Shown: positions 31,441 through 42,189 of the stretch, one piece after another
Layout: each line of letters begins with the position of its first letter
Position numbering within the stretch: position 1 is the first letter of the stretch
Assembly: GCA_036365145.1 (NCBI GenBank)
Contig: JAEOAD010000015.1
Span: 36,843,501 to 36,907,500, forward strand
From: Orientallactaga sibirica
Lineage: Eukaryota; Chordata; Mammalia; Rodentia; Dipodidae
Reading direction: 5' to 3'
DNA: 64,000 nucleotides
The notes under the pieces: model-generated
The model's database searches: none
The model's input: the letters and a program-made list of their open reading frames with translations, nothing else
What the model was told of the DNA's origin: nothing
Position numbers and translations under genes: made by a program

Positions 31441-32430
31441 TTCTCTTTCCTCTTTCACATCTGCACTGGGACAGGCTCCAACTATGCAAACCAACAGAAC
31501 AGAATGTGCAGAGTGGTGGCTATTGAGAAGTTGGGTATCTGATATATGTTTTTATTGCCATCACTTCCCAAAAATGAAGAAAAGAGCACTACCTAATGTG
31601 TATCAATGGTGTTCTATACCTAAGAAGATCACAGCCCTGGGGGACAGTGGGCAAGATGATAGCAATACTGTTTAATAAGTACTAAGAAAGAAAGTAAGGA
31701 TTTTCTAGCATTTGAGTAGGAGTATCCAAAGAGGCTTAGGAATGCTGGGAAAGGGGGCAGGAGGAAGGCTTTAGGAGAATTTGTGGAAGGATAATTCCAG
31801 AATTCCTGAAGAAGCAGGGCTTAGGCAACATTAAAACTTGCTAAAGGTACCTATTTTAAGAGTCCTGACCATATAGTTGTGACATGAATATATTTACCAT
31901 TGTCAGAGTACAGCTACATTGTAATTTTGCTGATTATTATGTCTATAACAGAACTTTTGCATTCTCTAATGTTTTATCACATGAGATTTTAATGGGAACA
32001 ATGAATCAGTGCTGTCTTCAAGTAAGCCTGTGAACATATGTTCAGAAACATTTGATTAGAGCCTTTGCTCTAACAGTTGTAATGATTCTCAGTTGCTCCT
32101 TACCAGTTACAGTTTGCATTTAATAGATTAGATAATTAATTTCTTAGCAGCAAAAAAATTAACTTGCCCAATGATATTCAGGAAATAGGAAAAAATTCAA
32201 TCTTCTTGTAGATTTTAGTGCTGGAAATGACCTTAAAGACAGTTGTGATCATCCTAGTCATCCTACTGATGAAGGAAGTCAGGTTCAGAGAAGCCCAAGG
32301 ACCTACACAAGCTCACATGGCTAACAAGAGCAAATCCAGGAATAGAACCCATTTGACCATGGCTATAGTTGAATAGATATTTGCAAACTGCTGACAACTA
32401 AAATCTTAATGTTATTTCATTTATTGGAAT
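31396..32430. other. Unique non-coding DNA
   Basis: No gene is supported. Words near 32215-32345 (ACCTTAAAGACAGTTGTGATC, CAGGTTCAGAGAAGCCCAAGG) recall an old MIR or hAT remnant, but I cannot assign it. Confidence 0.4.
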
Positions 32431-32539
32431 TTTTCCTTTTTAACTTACTATTAACAACTTCTATAAATATAGACAACATACCATGATCATAATCCCCTCC
32501 CACCATCCTCCTTTCCCCCTTCCTGAATCCCTCCTATAG

Positions 32540-32870
32540 TGAATCCCTTCTTCTTTCCAACTAGTCTCTCTTCTATTTTTAATATCATCATTTTCCCCTC
32601 CTACTATGCAGGTCTTGTGTAGGTGGCATCAGCCACTGTGAGGTCATGAATATCAAGGCCACTTTGTGCCTGGAAGACAGTATTGTAAGCATTCCTCCCC
32701 TTCCTTTGGCTCTCACATTCTTCCTGTCATATCTTCTGCAATAGTCACTTGGTGGGTGTGATTGAAATGTCTCATTTTGAGCTTAACACTCCACACTGTC
32801 ATTTCTTCTCAGCACTTTGGTGAGTTTTGAGTCACCCCCAGTGGTTATTTATTGGCATTTTAATGTAATA
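32540..32870 (-). mobile_element. Rodent L1 3'UTR fragment (Lx-like), minus strand
   Basis: CACTTGGTGGGTGTGATTG, ATGTCTCATTTTGAGC and CAGCACTTTGGTGAGTTTTG correspond in reverse to words in the plus-strand copy at 9163-9890. A CT-rich stretch (32490-32530) may belong to the same 3'UTR. Confidence 0.55.
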
Positions 32871-33031
32871 TTTAATCCATTGAATTCTTATGAAAGAGAG
32901 TGGGGAATACTTTCAGAATGTAAATACTTGTTGTTGGCTACCAATGTCAACAAAAAACATAGCTCTCAACTCAAAGAGAATAAGAAATAGTTTATTCTGT
33001 AGCCAAATATGTGGCCATGGGCTATAAACAT

Positions 33032-33390
33032 TGTCACAGACAGCTTCAGGTTGCTAGGATGAATCTTCAGACCAGACACAGTTTATGGGAAGAAGGGATT
33101 TATTCAAAGCTTACCGATCCAGGGGATGTTCCATAATGGAAAAAGAAGCCGCCCCCTTTCACAGTTATGTCCAAACAAAGAGAATACCTCTAACATCACC
33201 ACAAACAAGCACGCTCCAGGAACCTCAGGCAGAACTTAAACTCGGACATTTTGAATACCTTTAGACTGCAATTCCAGGTCCACCCCCACACCATAGGGCT
33301 GGACCTTAGGATCTGCCCACAGTGACACCAAATTACAAGCTTTACTAAAACTCCTAAATATATTGGGGGACAGCCATTCAAACTACCACA
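33032..33390 (-). mobile_element. Solo MaLR-like LTR (family 2), minus strand
   Basis: On the minus strand it runs TGTGGTAGTTTGAATGGCTG...CTGAAGCTGTCTGTGACA. It shares GTGTGGGGGTGGACCTGG-type and CATTATGGAACATCCCCTGG wording with the two plus-strand copies. AACAT (33027-33031) and GACAT (33391-33395) form a 5-bp duplication with one change. Confidence 0.85.
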
Positions 33391-33395
33391 GACAT

Positions 33396-34060
33396 GATTC
33401 AGGTTAACTCAATTACCAGGTTCTAATGTGGTGACAGTTTCATGAAGTTTTATAGTGAAAGTTATAAATTTAAGCAGTTTTCAAATACTTTGGTGGAAAT
33501 ATCAAGTAAGGGGTGTCACAGCAAAACCAGGAAATCTCTGCTATAAATTTTAGATTCTATATGATGCCATTCTTAAGTTTTGGTGTGGTAGAAGTTAGTT
33601 ATCTTTTAATACATCCATTAAGGTTTCATGTGATCTTTACAAGGATGTTAGGTAAGACACAGAGGTGAACAATGAGTGACTATTAAAGAGACTAATGATA
33701 GCTCAGATAATTTGGCTTTGTATCTGAAATATTCCAACTCTCCAAAATCATGACTTTCCAATAGGTCATTCAGCCTTGTATAACCTTTAACAAAGCTGTG
33801 GCTTTTTTCCCCTGGAAATTTCAGTTTACATCAATATATGAAGAAATAGTGTCCAGATAGCTTGTCTCATTGGCTAAGTAATGTATTTCTCTTAAAGCTA
33901 ACTTTAATTTGTATGTTTCAGACTTTGCTCCTAAGATCCTCCTCTAGGAGTTTGATTTGATTTAATTTAACAAATACTTATTAGGTTTGTGATAGACATG
34001 GTGAATCTTTGTTTCCTGTCAAGTTCTGAATGTCAGACTCCAAGAGTGTCTATGTGGGGC
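33396..34060. other. Unique non-coding DNA
   Basis: Nothing recognisable: no open frame of note, no CpG cluster and no young repeat. Confidence 0.45.
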
Positions 34061-34064
34061 TAGG

Positions 34065-34200
34065 AAAAGAGCACAAGCTTGAGAGTTAAATAGGCACAGT
34101 TTCAAATCCTAGCTCTACAACTGTCTGGAAAATATTAGGTAAGTTCTTTACTTCCCTTATAGGGTTGTTCTGTGAATTAAGTGGAATGAAAAATGTAAAC
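34065..34200 (+). mobile_element. MIR SINE
   Basis: GAAAAGAGCACAAGCTTGAG, TTTCAAATCCTAGCTCTACAA, AAGTTCTTTACTTCCC and TAGGGTTGTTCTGTGAATTAAG are classic MIR words in the right order. Confidence 0.8.
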
Positions 34201-34467
34201 AGAATCCATTTCATCATGGCCATTTGGTCTGCAGACTTACATTCATTAGAATGAGCTACCTTCTGTTAAATGTCTTTCTCAATATGGCCACAACAGTATC
34301 TCCCAACCAACTTACTCTTCTGCAATGTGACCTTTCCAAGAAGAGAATCCAATTCCCCTCCCTTTGTCTCTTGGTGGGTCTGGGTTATGCTATGTATGGG
34401 TCCTCTCCACTTGACAGGAATGCAGGTATCATGCTGGGACCTATATGATGGGGCTAAGATAGTCGGA

Positions 34468-34655
34468 AGGAGAGCTGGGAAGATGGCTCAGTGGTTACAG
34501 GTGCTTGCTTTTAAAGCCTGCTGGCTCTGGTTCAATTTCCACTCCACCTACACAAGCCTGGAAAAGTAGAGCAAGTGCAAGGGAACTTTACAGTGCAAGA
34601 GACCCTGGCCCTCCTCACTACATACAAATGAACAAACTTTTATTTTATTTTTTTT
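34468..34655 (+). mobile_element. Degenerate DIP-like SINE
   Basis: GAGCTGGGAAGATGGCTCAG and GGTTCAATTTCCACTCC mark the head and B box. The body is replaced by GGAAAAGTAGAGCAAGTGC. GAGACCCTGGCC resumes the DIP text, and a TTTATTTTATTTT tail follows. Confidence 0.65.
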
Positions 34656-35058
34656 AAAGAAATTTACAGAAAAGTAGAACCCCTCTGAAACTTTAATGGT
34701 TTTGTTATTATAGCAGCCATGAAGTGCATACCCAGGCTTTTGGTATGGCAGAAAAATAAAGTTTTATTTTACTTAGGCTACAGTTGTTTTTGACCTTTAT
34801 GTCACAGCCACCCAACCAATTTTGTCACAGCCAACACAATTAGAGACACTACAATGAGTCTAAAGTACCAAGCATAAATCCAGGTACTCAATAGTCACTA
34901 GCTAGGACATTTTGAACACCACAGCTCTTTACTTCCCCCCAGCACATACTCCCACCTTTATACTTGGCTCATTGACTTCTATTCCACATATCCTTCCTTC
35001 TCTCTATGCTGGTTGTGCCATCACATAACCCCACTAATACTTGAGCTCTTTATCTTCA
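34656..35058. other. Unique non-coding DNA
   Basis: No gene or assignable repeat. The segment 34700-34830 contains two imperfect TTTATTTTAC-like words only. Confidence 0.4.
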
Positions 35059-35071
35059 ATGATTTACTTTT

Positions 35072-35319
35072 TTTTTTAATTAATTAATTTATTTATATGA
35101 GAGAAAGAGGGAGAGAGAAAGAGAGAGAAAGAGGCAGAGAGAGAGAGAAAGAGGCAGAGAAAGAGGGAGAGAATGGGCGCACTAGGGCATCCAGCCACTG
35201 CAAACAAACTCCAGATGCATGCGCCCCCTTGTGCATCTGGCTTATGTGGGGCCTGGAGACTCGAACCAGGATCCTTTGGCTTCGCCAGCAAATGCCTTAA
35301 CCACTAGGCCCTCCAGCCC
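35072..35319 (-). mobile_element. DIP-like SINE with 13-bp target-site duplication
   Basis: On the minus strand the head GGGCTGGAGGGCCTAGTGG, the body CCAGATGCACAAGGGGGCGC (CTCF-like, 35221-35234) and a very long GA/CT stretch (35098-35170) are present. ATGATTTACTTTT lies at 35059-35071 and 35320-35332. Confidence 0.94.
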
Positions 35320-35332
35320 ATGATTTACTTTT

Positions 35333-36184
35333 CTACCATTACAGCTCTTTAGTTTCATGGCTTACCCTATACCTCATCATGGTACTGACTCCACTGTAAA
35401 GTCTAACATCCAGCAATTTTTCTCTCTGATACCTACACTCTTTCTGGCCACCACTTTTACTCCTTCACTGCTACCAACTTAGTGTTCATTCTTATTTATG
35501 TGTTTCAACCCCTAGATTGCATTCCAGAGGCATACCATGATGTTATAACTGACTATGGGTCATGTGGTCAGCATTTATTTGCTAACCTCTAGATCTCTTT
35601 GCCTCACCCTAAGTGGTCCTCTGTACTTTCACAGCCCTCATGCAGTCCTCCTCACAACTGCTGTTCTTCTTTGTCAGTTTTGGTTTGCATGTCATGTCTT
35701 TCCAGAATATGAGCTTTTGAGATTGGCAGTTAAGACATTCATCCATGCAACTACAACTCCTCGCAAAGAACATGCCTCTGTGACTTTTCCTATAACATCT
35801 CTCCCTGGAAACCTTTCCCCCTACTGCATTCTCTCCTTTTAAAATCAAACAAGTTCTGCAAGGTTCACCTCACATACAACCTCCATGAAAATATTCCTGA
35901 GAGAGTACCTTTCTTCCTTGAGGTTCCAAAGCATTTGTATTCCTTTGTATTTGTATTCCTTTGCAGGAAAGTTGATTTTTGTACCCAATTACATAGTTAT
36001 CTGGCAACATACTACACACTTCATTGATAGCTATCATCCTTCATGCATATCTAGTAACCCTGATTTTGCAGATAAGGAAACTTAGGCTATGAAATATTGG
36101 CTTTGCCCAAAATGACACATTTATATGACAGAAGGATCATAATTTATACCCAGGTCACATTTCTCATACCAAATTGGGTTATTT
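35333..36184. other. Unique DNA, possible old L2 remnant
   Basis: About 35840-35900 (AAGGTTCACCTCACATACAAC, CATGAAAATATTCCTGAG) recalls an L2 3' region. A 95-codon open frame at 35555-35842 overlaps this and shows no known domain. I see no gene. Confidence 0.35.
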
Positions 36185-36300
36185 TGGAAAAGTTTTGTAG
36201 CCAAGTGTAGTGATATATGCTTGTAATCCTAGTATTTGGGAGATTGATGCAAGGAAGTAGGTGATGGGATGAACCTAGGCTACATAGTGAAAGCCACCTC
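36185..36300 (+). mobile_element. Old B1-like SINE
   Basis: AAGTGTAGTGATATATGCTTG, TAATCCTAGTATTTGGGAG and CTAGGCTACATAGTGAAAGCC follow B1 order with high divergence. An ATATATGTATAAATATAT-rich patch follows. Confidence 0.7.
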
Positions 36301-36502
36301 TAAATACATGTATAAATATATATGTATAAATATATACATTTATACACATTCTTTGTACTTTTTTCCTCATGCAATGCCTTGCTCCTCTTTGTATGTTCTT
36401 GTTGGACAAGGGCTGTGTCTTTTACATTTATGGCTTCTCTGTCATCTGGTCTAACCTCTTAAACATGGTGAATGTAACAAAATAGAATACTTGTTTAGGG
36501 AT

Positions 36503-36859
36503 TGTGGTAATTTAAATAGATGGCCCCAATATATTCAGTGTTTTATTAGTTTGTAGTTTACATCTGCATCCACCTGGCTGGAGGCAGTGTGTCTGGGTGG
36601 ATCTTAAGGTGGGGTGGTGGGTTTAAGATTTCAATCTAAAGATATACAAAGTGTACCTAGTTGGAGTTCCTGAGGTGTGCTGTGCTGTGTGGCTTTTGGC
36701 TTGTGACTTTTCTCTCTGTGTTTGGTCCTATGAAAGCAGGCCAGCTTCTTCTGCCATTGTGGAACTTCCCCTGGATCTGTAAGCTATAATAAATCCCTTC
36801 CTCCATAACTGTGCCTGGTCTGGAAGTTCATCTCAGAGAACCTAAAGCTGTCTGCTACA
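36503..36859 (+). mobile_element. Solo MaLR-like LTR (family 2), TSD GGGAT
   Basis: The LTR runs TGTGGTAATTTAAATAGATGG...GCTGTCTGCTACA, with ATAATAAATCC as polyadenylation signal at about 36787. GGGAT at 36498-36502 and 36860-36864 is an exact 5-bp target-site duplication. It is the cleanest copy of this family in the window. Confidence 0.93.
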
Positions 36860-36864
36860 GGGAT

Positions 36865-37570
36865 GCTTAGTAAATAACTACAAGGCAGCCAGAGGACTCC
36901 TCTCTTCACTCCCATTTCCCTCTTACTGACTCAAGGGACTCAGGTTCCAATGGCTCACAACCCACCATTGTAGGAGCAGGTGTTAATTCAGACAAACTCA
37001 TTAACAATCTGTGGGGCTCTGCACTAATTAGAGTGGGGCTTTAACTACATCCAGTTCAACAATTTAAGAGCTTCTACTTTTAACCCATAATGGTGGGATC
37101 TAGGAGAAGGTACAGGCAGGAATCTAGTCTTCCATGCTAGCTACCCTTTTGTCCTGTCCCAGTATGCCTAAGGAAAAGAAATCATGAAAAAGCAAGAAAA
37201 TACATTAAATCAACAAAGATTTGATTTATGTCTTACAGTTTATTTGCTCCTCAGCTGTGTCAATGTTATAATTTTTAAAATCAAGGGCAATCTAAAACAA
37301 AGAAAACATACCAGACTACAACTAATCTTGGTAGAATGGGCATTTATTTCCCCAGCCATGTAGTCCCCACAGTGACCCCAGAATTCTGCATTTCTTGAAA
37401 CTAGAACTGTATTTCCTGTGAATCTCATTCTTTTTGGTAGAATGCTTAGCACAAATTTGATACAGTGAGTGTTTGTTAAATGAATAAAAATTGCTCAATA
37501 TTACTCAACCTTTCAAAGAAACTCTTACCCAAGGCAAACAATATAATTTTCATTTCCTGCCTCCATTCTT
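36865..37570. other. Unique DNA with an L2 3' end
   Basis: About 37375-37492 reads like an L2 end: GACCCCAGAATTCTGCAT, AGAATGCTTAGCACAAATTTG and GTGTTTGTTAAATGAATAAA. The rest shows nothing recognisable. Confidence 0.45.
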
Positions 37571-37574
37571 TTGA

Positions 37575-37707
37575 TTTTTTGAAATATTATTTCATTTTAG
37601 TCCAGGCTTACATGGAATTTACTAAGTACTATCAGGCTGGCCTCAAACTCATAGCAATCCTCCTCCCAAGTGCTGGGATTAAAGGTGTATGCCACCATGC
37701 CTGGCTA
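37575..37707 (-). mobile_element. B1 SINE, minus strand, diverged
   Basis: Minus-strand GCCAGGCATGGTGGCATACACC and GTAAGCCTGGACTAAAATG bound a short B1 with internal deletions. Confidence 0.85.
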
Positions 37708-38033
37708 CTTTTTTGTCTCTTTATCTTTGTCTTTGTCTATATTGGTCTATCACTGAAACAAAACTTCTATGAAATAATACTTAAGTATGTGCAGTGTGAT
37801 ATTTTCTATGCAAATTCACACTAACCTGTTATTTCATTTCTTTTAAATGTTGATTCTGACCCAATGAAGTAATTCTTTACAACACTAAGGTACTCCACAT
37901 CCAACTTGAATCATATAGGAGTAGAATTAGCAGCTACACTTTATTGCATACATATATTAATGTATTTACCATTTTGGCATTTTTCTTCTTCATGTGTTAA
38001 ATGAGGGCATAAATTAAAAATAAAGATGCTAGT

Positions 38034-38130
38034 GATACAGCCATTGGGGTTCCCCTGCCAATGCACCAATATACACCAAATGCACCAATATGATACAGAA
38101 ATTGGGGTTCCCCTACCAATGCACCAATAT
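38034..38130. repeat. 58-bp tandem duplication
   Basis: GATACAG(CC/AA)ATTGGGGTTCCCC followed by T(G/A)CCAATGCACCAATAT occurs at 38034-38072 and 38092-38130. The period is 58 bp. A third, shorter AATGCACCAATAT word lies at 38079-38091. It borders the LTR-like element on its right. Confidence 0.85.
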
Positions 38131-38640
38131 TTGTCAACATAACTGATATATTCAAGAATTTTGGGATATCCCCAGATTCTTGTTTGATGAATTCAAAGAA
38201 TTGAAGTCCACACACCAGAGGGTAAAGTTTAGAGAGATTTTATTAGGTAAAGAGAAAATAAGAGGACCGAGTATAGAGAGGGCAGATGCAGGGTAAAGCC
38301 CCTCCAGAGATTCAAATTAGAGTCTTTTATACGTTCTAAATGGGGCCTGAGCTAAATAGTCACAATGCCACCTTCAGGTTTAATCCTTCCAGGAATTTTA
38401 ATTATAAGAAAGGGGAACTCCTTTCTTAGGACAGACTCAGGTAAGTTTAAGGAGAAACTGATCTAGGGAACTCCCTCAGGAAAGAAGAGATAAGGAGAAG
38501 CCACATTCCTTTCTAACCTCTAGCAAAGTGGAAACTGCAAAGTTGGGTTCAGGGATATTCCCTGTTTTTATTTTTGAGGCCCTCACTAAAAGAAATTCTT
38601 TGCACAGAACAGATACTAGTTATTTTCTTAAGGGTCACAA
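38034..38640 (-). mobile_element. ERV LTR-like element (possibly class I), minus strand
   Basis: The minus strand has an LTR-like layout: an upstream U3-like region, a TATA box TATAAAAG at 38324-38331, a pyrimidine-rich stretch (CTGCATCTGCCCTCTC...), and AATAAA at 38239-38244, about 85 bp downstream. ACTTTACCCTCTGGTGTG follows as a possible U5. The duplicated 58-bp unit lies beyond this, perhaps in U5 or interior. Ends and target duplication are not defined. The class is an inference from TATA and polyadenylation spacing. Confidence 0.55.
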
Positions 38641-39019
38641 GAGTATTTAAAGTTTGTCTTTTTGTCTTGGAAACACCATGAAAGCATGGAGTCATAATGA
38701 ATCATCCTTGCCTCTAAAGTTGCCAAAACGTATATGTCTATTCTCTATACCCCAAATAATAGGGACATAGAACATTTCTTGATCATTTACTAAGTTTTAG
38801 GAATCATTTTATTTATTTTTGTCAATGTTTTAATATTAGCATAAACAGTAATGGGTCATATTATATTATACACATATATATGCCATTATACTTTGTTATT
38901 CATCCCTCTCCCTTACTGCTCTCTTCTATCTTCCCAATCCCATTTTATTGATCCTCTCAAATAGTCTCCTCATGCTGCTTTCATATCACATATATTCTAT
39001 TAACTTTGCTTTTCATCCT

Positions 39020-39366
39020 TGGGGTGGTTTGATTCAGGTGTCCCCCATAAAATTAAGTGTTCTGAATGCTAGGTCTCCATCTGATGGCAATTTGGAAATT
39101 AAAGCCTCTTGGAGGCAATGTCTTGTTGGGGGCGGGCCCATGGGTATTATAGCCAGTTTCCCTTTTCCAGTGTTTGGCACACCCTACTGTTCCTGTTGTC
39201 CACCTGATGTTGGCCAGGAGGTGATGTCCACCCTCTGCTCATGCCATCATTTCCCCCTGCCGTTGTGGAGCTTCCCTTTGAGTCTATAAGCCAAAATAAA
39301 CCTTGTTTCCAACAAGCTGCCCTTGGTTGGGTGATTTCTGCCAGCTATGTGAACCTGACTGCAACC
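39020..39366 (+). mobile_element. Solo MaLR LTR (family 1), within L1 copy C
   Basis: The LTR runs TGGGGTGGTTTGATTCAGGTG...CCTGACTGCAACC and has AATAAACC at about 39296. It is the same family as the LTRs at 19279 and 20765, in opposite orientation. ATCCT (39015-39019) and ACCCT (39367-39371) fit a 5-bp duplication with one change. The host L1 text continues on both sides. Confidence 0.9.
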
Positions 39367-39786
39367 ACCCTCTGCTCTTTAAGTTCCCTTCCTCTCTTCT
39401 TATAATCCCTTTTTTCTTCTATGTCACACCACACACACACACCACACTTAAATCTAGATACATCCTGCATATGAAATAAAATGTGTAGTATTTTTCTTGC
39501 TTGTTTTGTTTAAAATGATATCTTCCAGTTCAATCCAATTACCTGCAAATCTCACGATTGTTCTTTATGGCTGAATAACATTCATTGTGTACATGTACCA
39601 CATTTTCTTTATTTAGTTTTATGTGTTAAAGGGTATCTAAGATGATTCCATTTCTAGTCTATTATGAATAGCACAGCAATAAAGATAAATATACATGTAT
39701 CTCTGGAGCATGTTGAATTAGAGTCCTTTGGGTGTATATTCAGGAGTGGTACAGTTCAATCTAATACTAGTCTACTTTTAGTTTTT

Positions 39787-40059
39787 TTTTATTTTTTGTT
39801 TTTTGGAGAGAGACACAAAGAGAGACAGAGAGAGAGGGAGAGGAAGACAGATAGAGATGGGCATGCCAGCAGCCTCTTAGCTGCTGAGAATGAAATCCAG
39901 ATGCGTGCAACCCCTTGTGGTCAAGTACGGCATTGCGCCCTTGCATCACTTTGCATCTGGCTAAATGTGGGACCTGGAGATTGGAACCGCTGGAGATTGG
40001 AACCAGCGTTCTTAGGCTTAGGAGGCAGGCGCCTTCACCGCTAAGCCATCTCTCCAGCC
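39787..40059 (-). mobile_element. Long DIP SINE (DIP-L) with duplicated B box
   Basis: On the minus strand GGTTCCAATCTCCAGC and GGTTCCAATCTCCAGG stand side by side (about 39977-40010). The long body with GACCACAAGGGGTTGC (39907-39922) follows. CTACTTTTAGTTTTT at 39772-39786 and 40060-40074 is an exact 15-bp duplication inside L1 copy C. Confidence 0.95.
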
Positions 40060-40180
40060 CTACTTTTAGTTTTTGAGGAACCTTCATACTGATTTCCATC
40101 ATACTGGCTACTCCAGTTTACATTCCCACCAGCTATATATAGGAGTTCTTTCCCTATATCCTCATCTACCAATTTGTTGC

Positions 40181-40237
40181 TTCTTTTCTTTTCTTTTCTT
40201 TTCTTTTCTTTTCTTTTCTCTTCTTTTCTCTTTTCTT
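40181..40237. repeat. (TTTTC)n microsatellite
   Basis: About ten TTTTC-type units lie at the tail side of the following minus-strand SINE. It probably grew from that A-rich tail (AAAAG on the minus strand). Confidence 0.93.
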
Positions 40238-40242
40238 TTTTT

Positions 40243-40437
40243 TTTTAATATTTTTGTTTTCAAGCAGAGAGAGAGAAGAGAGAGAATGGGAATGCCAGTG
40301 CCTCCAGCATTTGCAAAGTGACTTTAGATGCATGTACCACTTTGTGCATTTGGCTTTACCTGGATACTGGGGAATCAAATTCTGGTCATTAGGCTTTTCA
40401 GGTAAGCACCTTAATTGCTGAGCCATCTCTCCAGCCC
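40243..40437 (-). mobile_element. DIP-like SINE, minus strand
   Basis: Minus-strand GGGGCTGGAGAGATGGCTCAGC head, CCTGAAAAGCCTAATGACC and CAAATGCACAAAGTGGTAC body words are seen. It sits in L1 copy C with the TTTTC run as its tail. Confidence 0.9.
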
Positions 40438-41009
40438 CTTACTTTTTTCCTTGAAGATAGGCATTCTTACTGGGGTGAGATGGAATCTCAAAGCAGGTTG
40501 CATTGCCTTAGAGGCTAAGAACACTGCATACTTTTGGAAAAATATTTATTAGTCATTTGTATTTCTTATTTTGAGAACTGTTAATCATCTCATTGCCCTG
40601 AGTACTGATTTGTGCTGGAGGTATTTAATTTAGGGAATTCTTCATAAATTCTAGATGCTAATCCTCTATCTGATGACAAGGTTATTTTCCCATTCTGTAG
40701 AATGTTTTTTCACTCCACTGATTGTTTTCTTGGCTGTGTAGAAGCTTTTTAATTTCATTCAATACTTTGGCAAGTTTTGAGGATTATTTACTGTGCCATT
40801 GAGGCCTTTTTAAGAAAGTCCTTGCTAATGTTTATATCTTGAAGTGTTTTGCTTATGTTTTACACTAGCAGTTTCAAAGTCAAATTTAAGTTAAGTTCTT
40901 TGATACATTTTGATTTGATTTTGGTTTAAGGTAAACGATAATGGAACTATTTCATTCTTCTGTATGTAGGCATCTAGTTTTGTTAGCAACATTTAATAAA
41001 GAAGCTATC

Positions 41010-41209
41010 TTGGGGTTGGAGAGATGGCTCGGCAGTTAAGTGTACTTGCTTGCAAAGCTTAATGGCCTGGGTTCAATTCACCAGTACCCATGTAAAGCCA
41101 AATGAAAAAGGTGATCCATGCATCTGGAGTTCATTTTCAGTGAGTGGCAAGATGTCCTGGTGCAACCCAACTCACTCTCTTTAGCTGTTTCTCTTTGTCT
41201 CTGAGATAA

Positions 41210-41253
<44 letters not shown>
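41010..41253 (+). mobile_element. DIP-like SINE with (TA)n tail
   Basis: The head TTGGGGTTGGAGAGATGGCTC, B box GGTTCAATTCACCAG and body GCCAAATGAAAAAGGTGATCC precede a TA microsatellite (41212-41253) in place of the AATAAA tail. TAAAGAAGCTATC at 40997-41009 and 41254-41266 shows that the TA run belongs to the inserted copy. Confidence 0.93.
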
Positions 41254-41257
<4 letters not shown>

Positions 41258-42189
41258 GAAGCTATCCTTTTTCTGAAAAAAATTCTCTTTTGTCAAAATT
41301 AGGTAGTTGTAATTTTGTTGCATTATTTTTGAGTTTTCTTTTCTCTTCCATTGATCTACATTATTTTAATTTGCCAGCACCATGTTTTTGTTACTATGGC
41401 TATGTAGTATAATTTGAGATCAGTTATTAACACATACACAAATCAATACATATAAGATATCACTAGTAATCTTAAGAATAGAAAACACATGTAAATTTCA
41501 CTTGATGCAGAAAAGACCTTCAATGAAGTTAAATACATCTTCATGGTAAATTCTCTGAAGAAAATTGAAATACAGGAACATACCTCAATATGATAAAAGC
41601 TATATGGAACAAATGTATAACCAACATCATACTAAATGGTGAAAAGTTGAAGGCATTTACTCTAAGTTCTGGAAGAAGATAGGCATGCCCACTCTCTCCA
41701 TTCTTATTAAATATAGAGCAACAAAATGAGAAAGAAATAAAAGGGATACACATAGAAAGGAAGATGTCAAATTATTCTATACTTAAAAGACCTTAGTGAT
41801 TCTACCAAAAAGCTCTTAGACCCAATAAACACTTTCAGCAAAATAAAAAATTCAAAATCAACATTAAAAAGTCAGTAGCTTCTTTATATACTAAGAACAA
41901 CTTTCCAAGAAAGAAATCAGGGGGAAAATCCCATTAACAATTTTAAATGAATGAATGAATAAATAAATATAAATTGAACAAAGGAGGTGAAAGACCTCTA
42001 AAATGAAAACTGTAAAGCACTGAAGAAAGAAACTGAAGACATTAGAACATGGAAAAACTTCCCATGTTCATAGATTAGAAGAATTAACATTATAAAAATA
42101 GAAATATCACTGAAACATTTAATACAATACAATACAATCTCCATGAAATAATCTTTTCATTAGTTATATGGATATCCTCAAAAAAAAAA

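Larger units (their letters stand above)
38820..42180 (-). mobile_element. L1 with inverted 5' part (copy C)
   Basis: From 38820 to about 41440 the sequence is minus-strand L1: 3'UTR, then the C-terminal part of ORF2, interrupted by an LTR (39020-39366), SINEs (39787-40059, about 40243-40437, 41010-41253) and a TTTTC run. From about 41450 to 42180 it is plus-strand L1 from the adjacent upstream ORF2 region (reverse transcriptase part, CTTGATGCAGAAAAGACC at 41501). The two arms meet head to head with a gap of roughly 150 bp in ORF2 terms. This fits a 5' inversion. Confidence 0.75.

Noticed and set aside
32490..32530. Polypyrimidine tract as a splice acceptor
   Set aside because: The CT-rich stretch CCCCTCCCACCATCCTCC is better explained as L1 3'UTR, and no open exon follows.
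35098..35170. Independent GA satellite or regulatory GAGA array
   Set aside because: The run lies between the body and tail of a SINE and inside its target duplication, so it is the SINE's CT run.
39664..40044. 126-codon plus-strand open frame
   Set aside because: It runs antisense through a DIP-L SINE and reads the GA-rich run as Arg, Glu and Lys. Not a gene.
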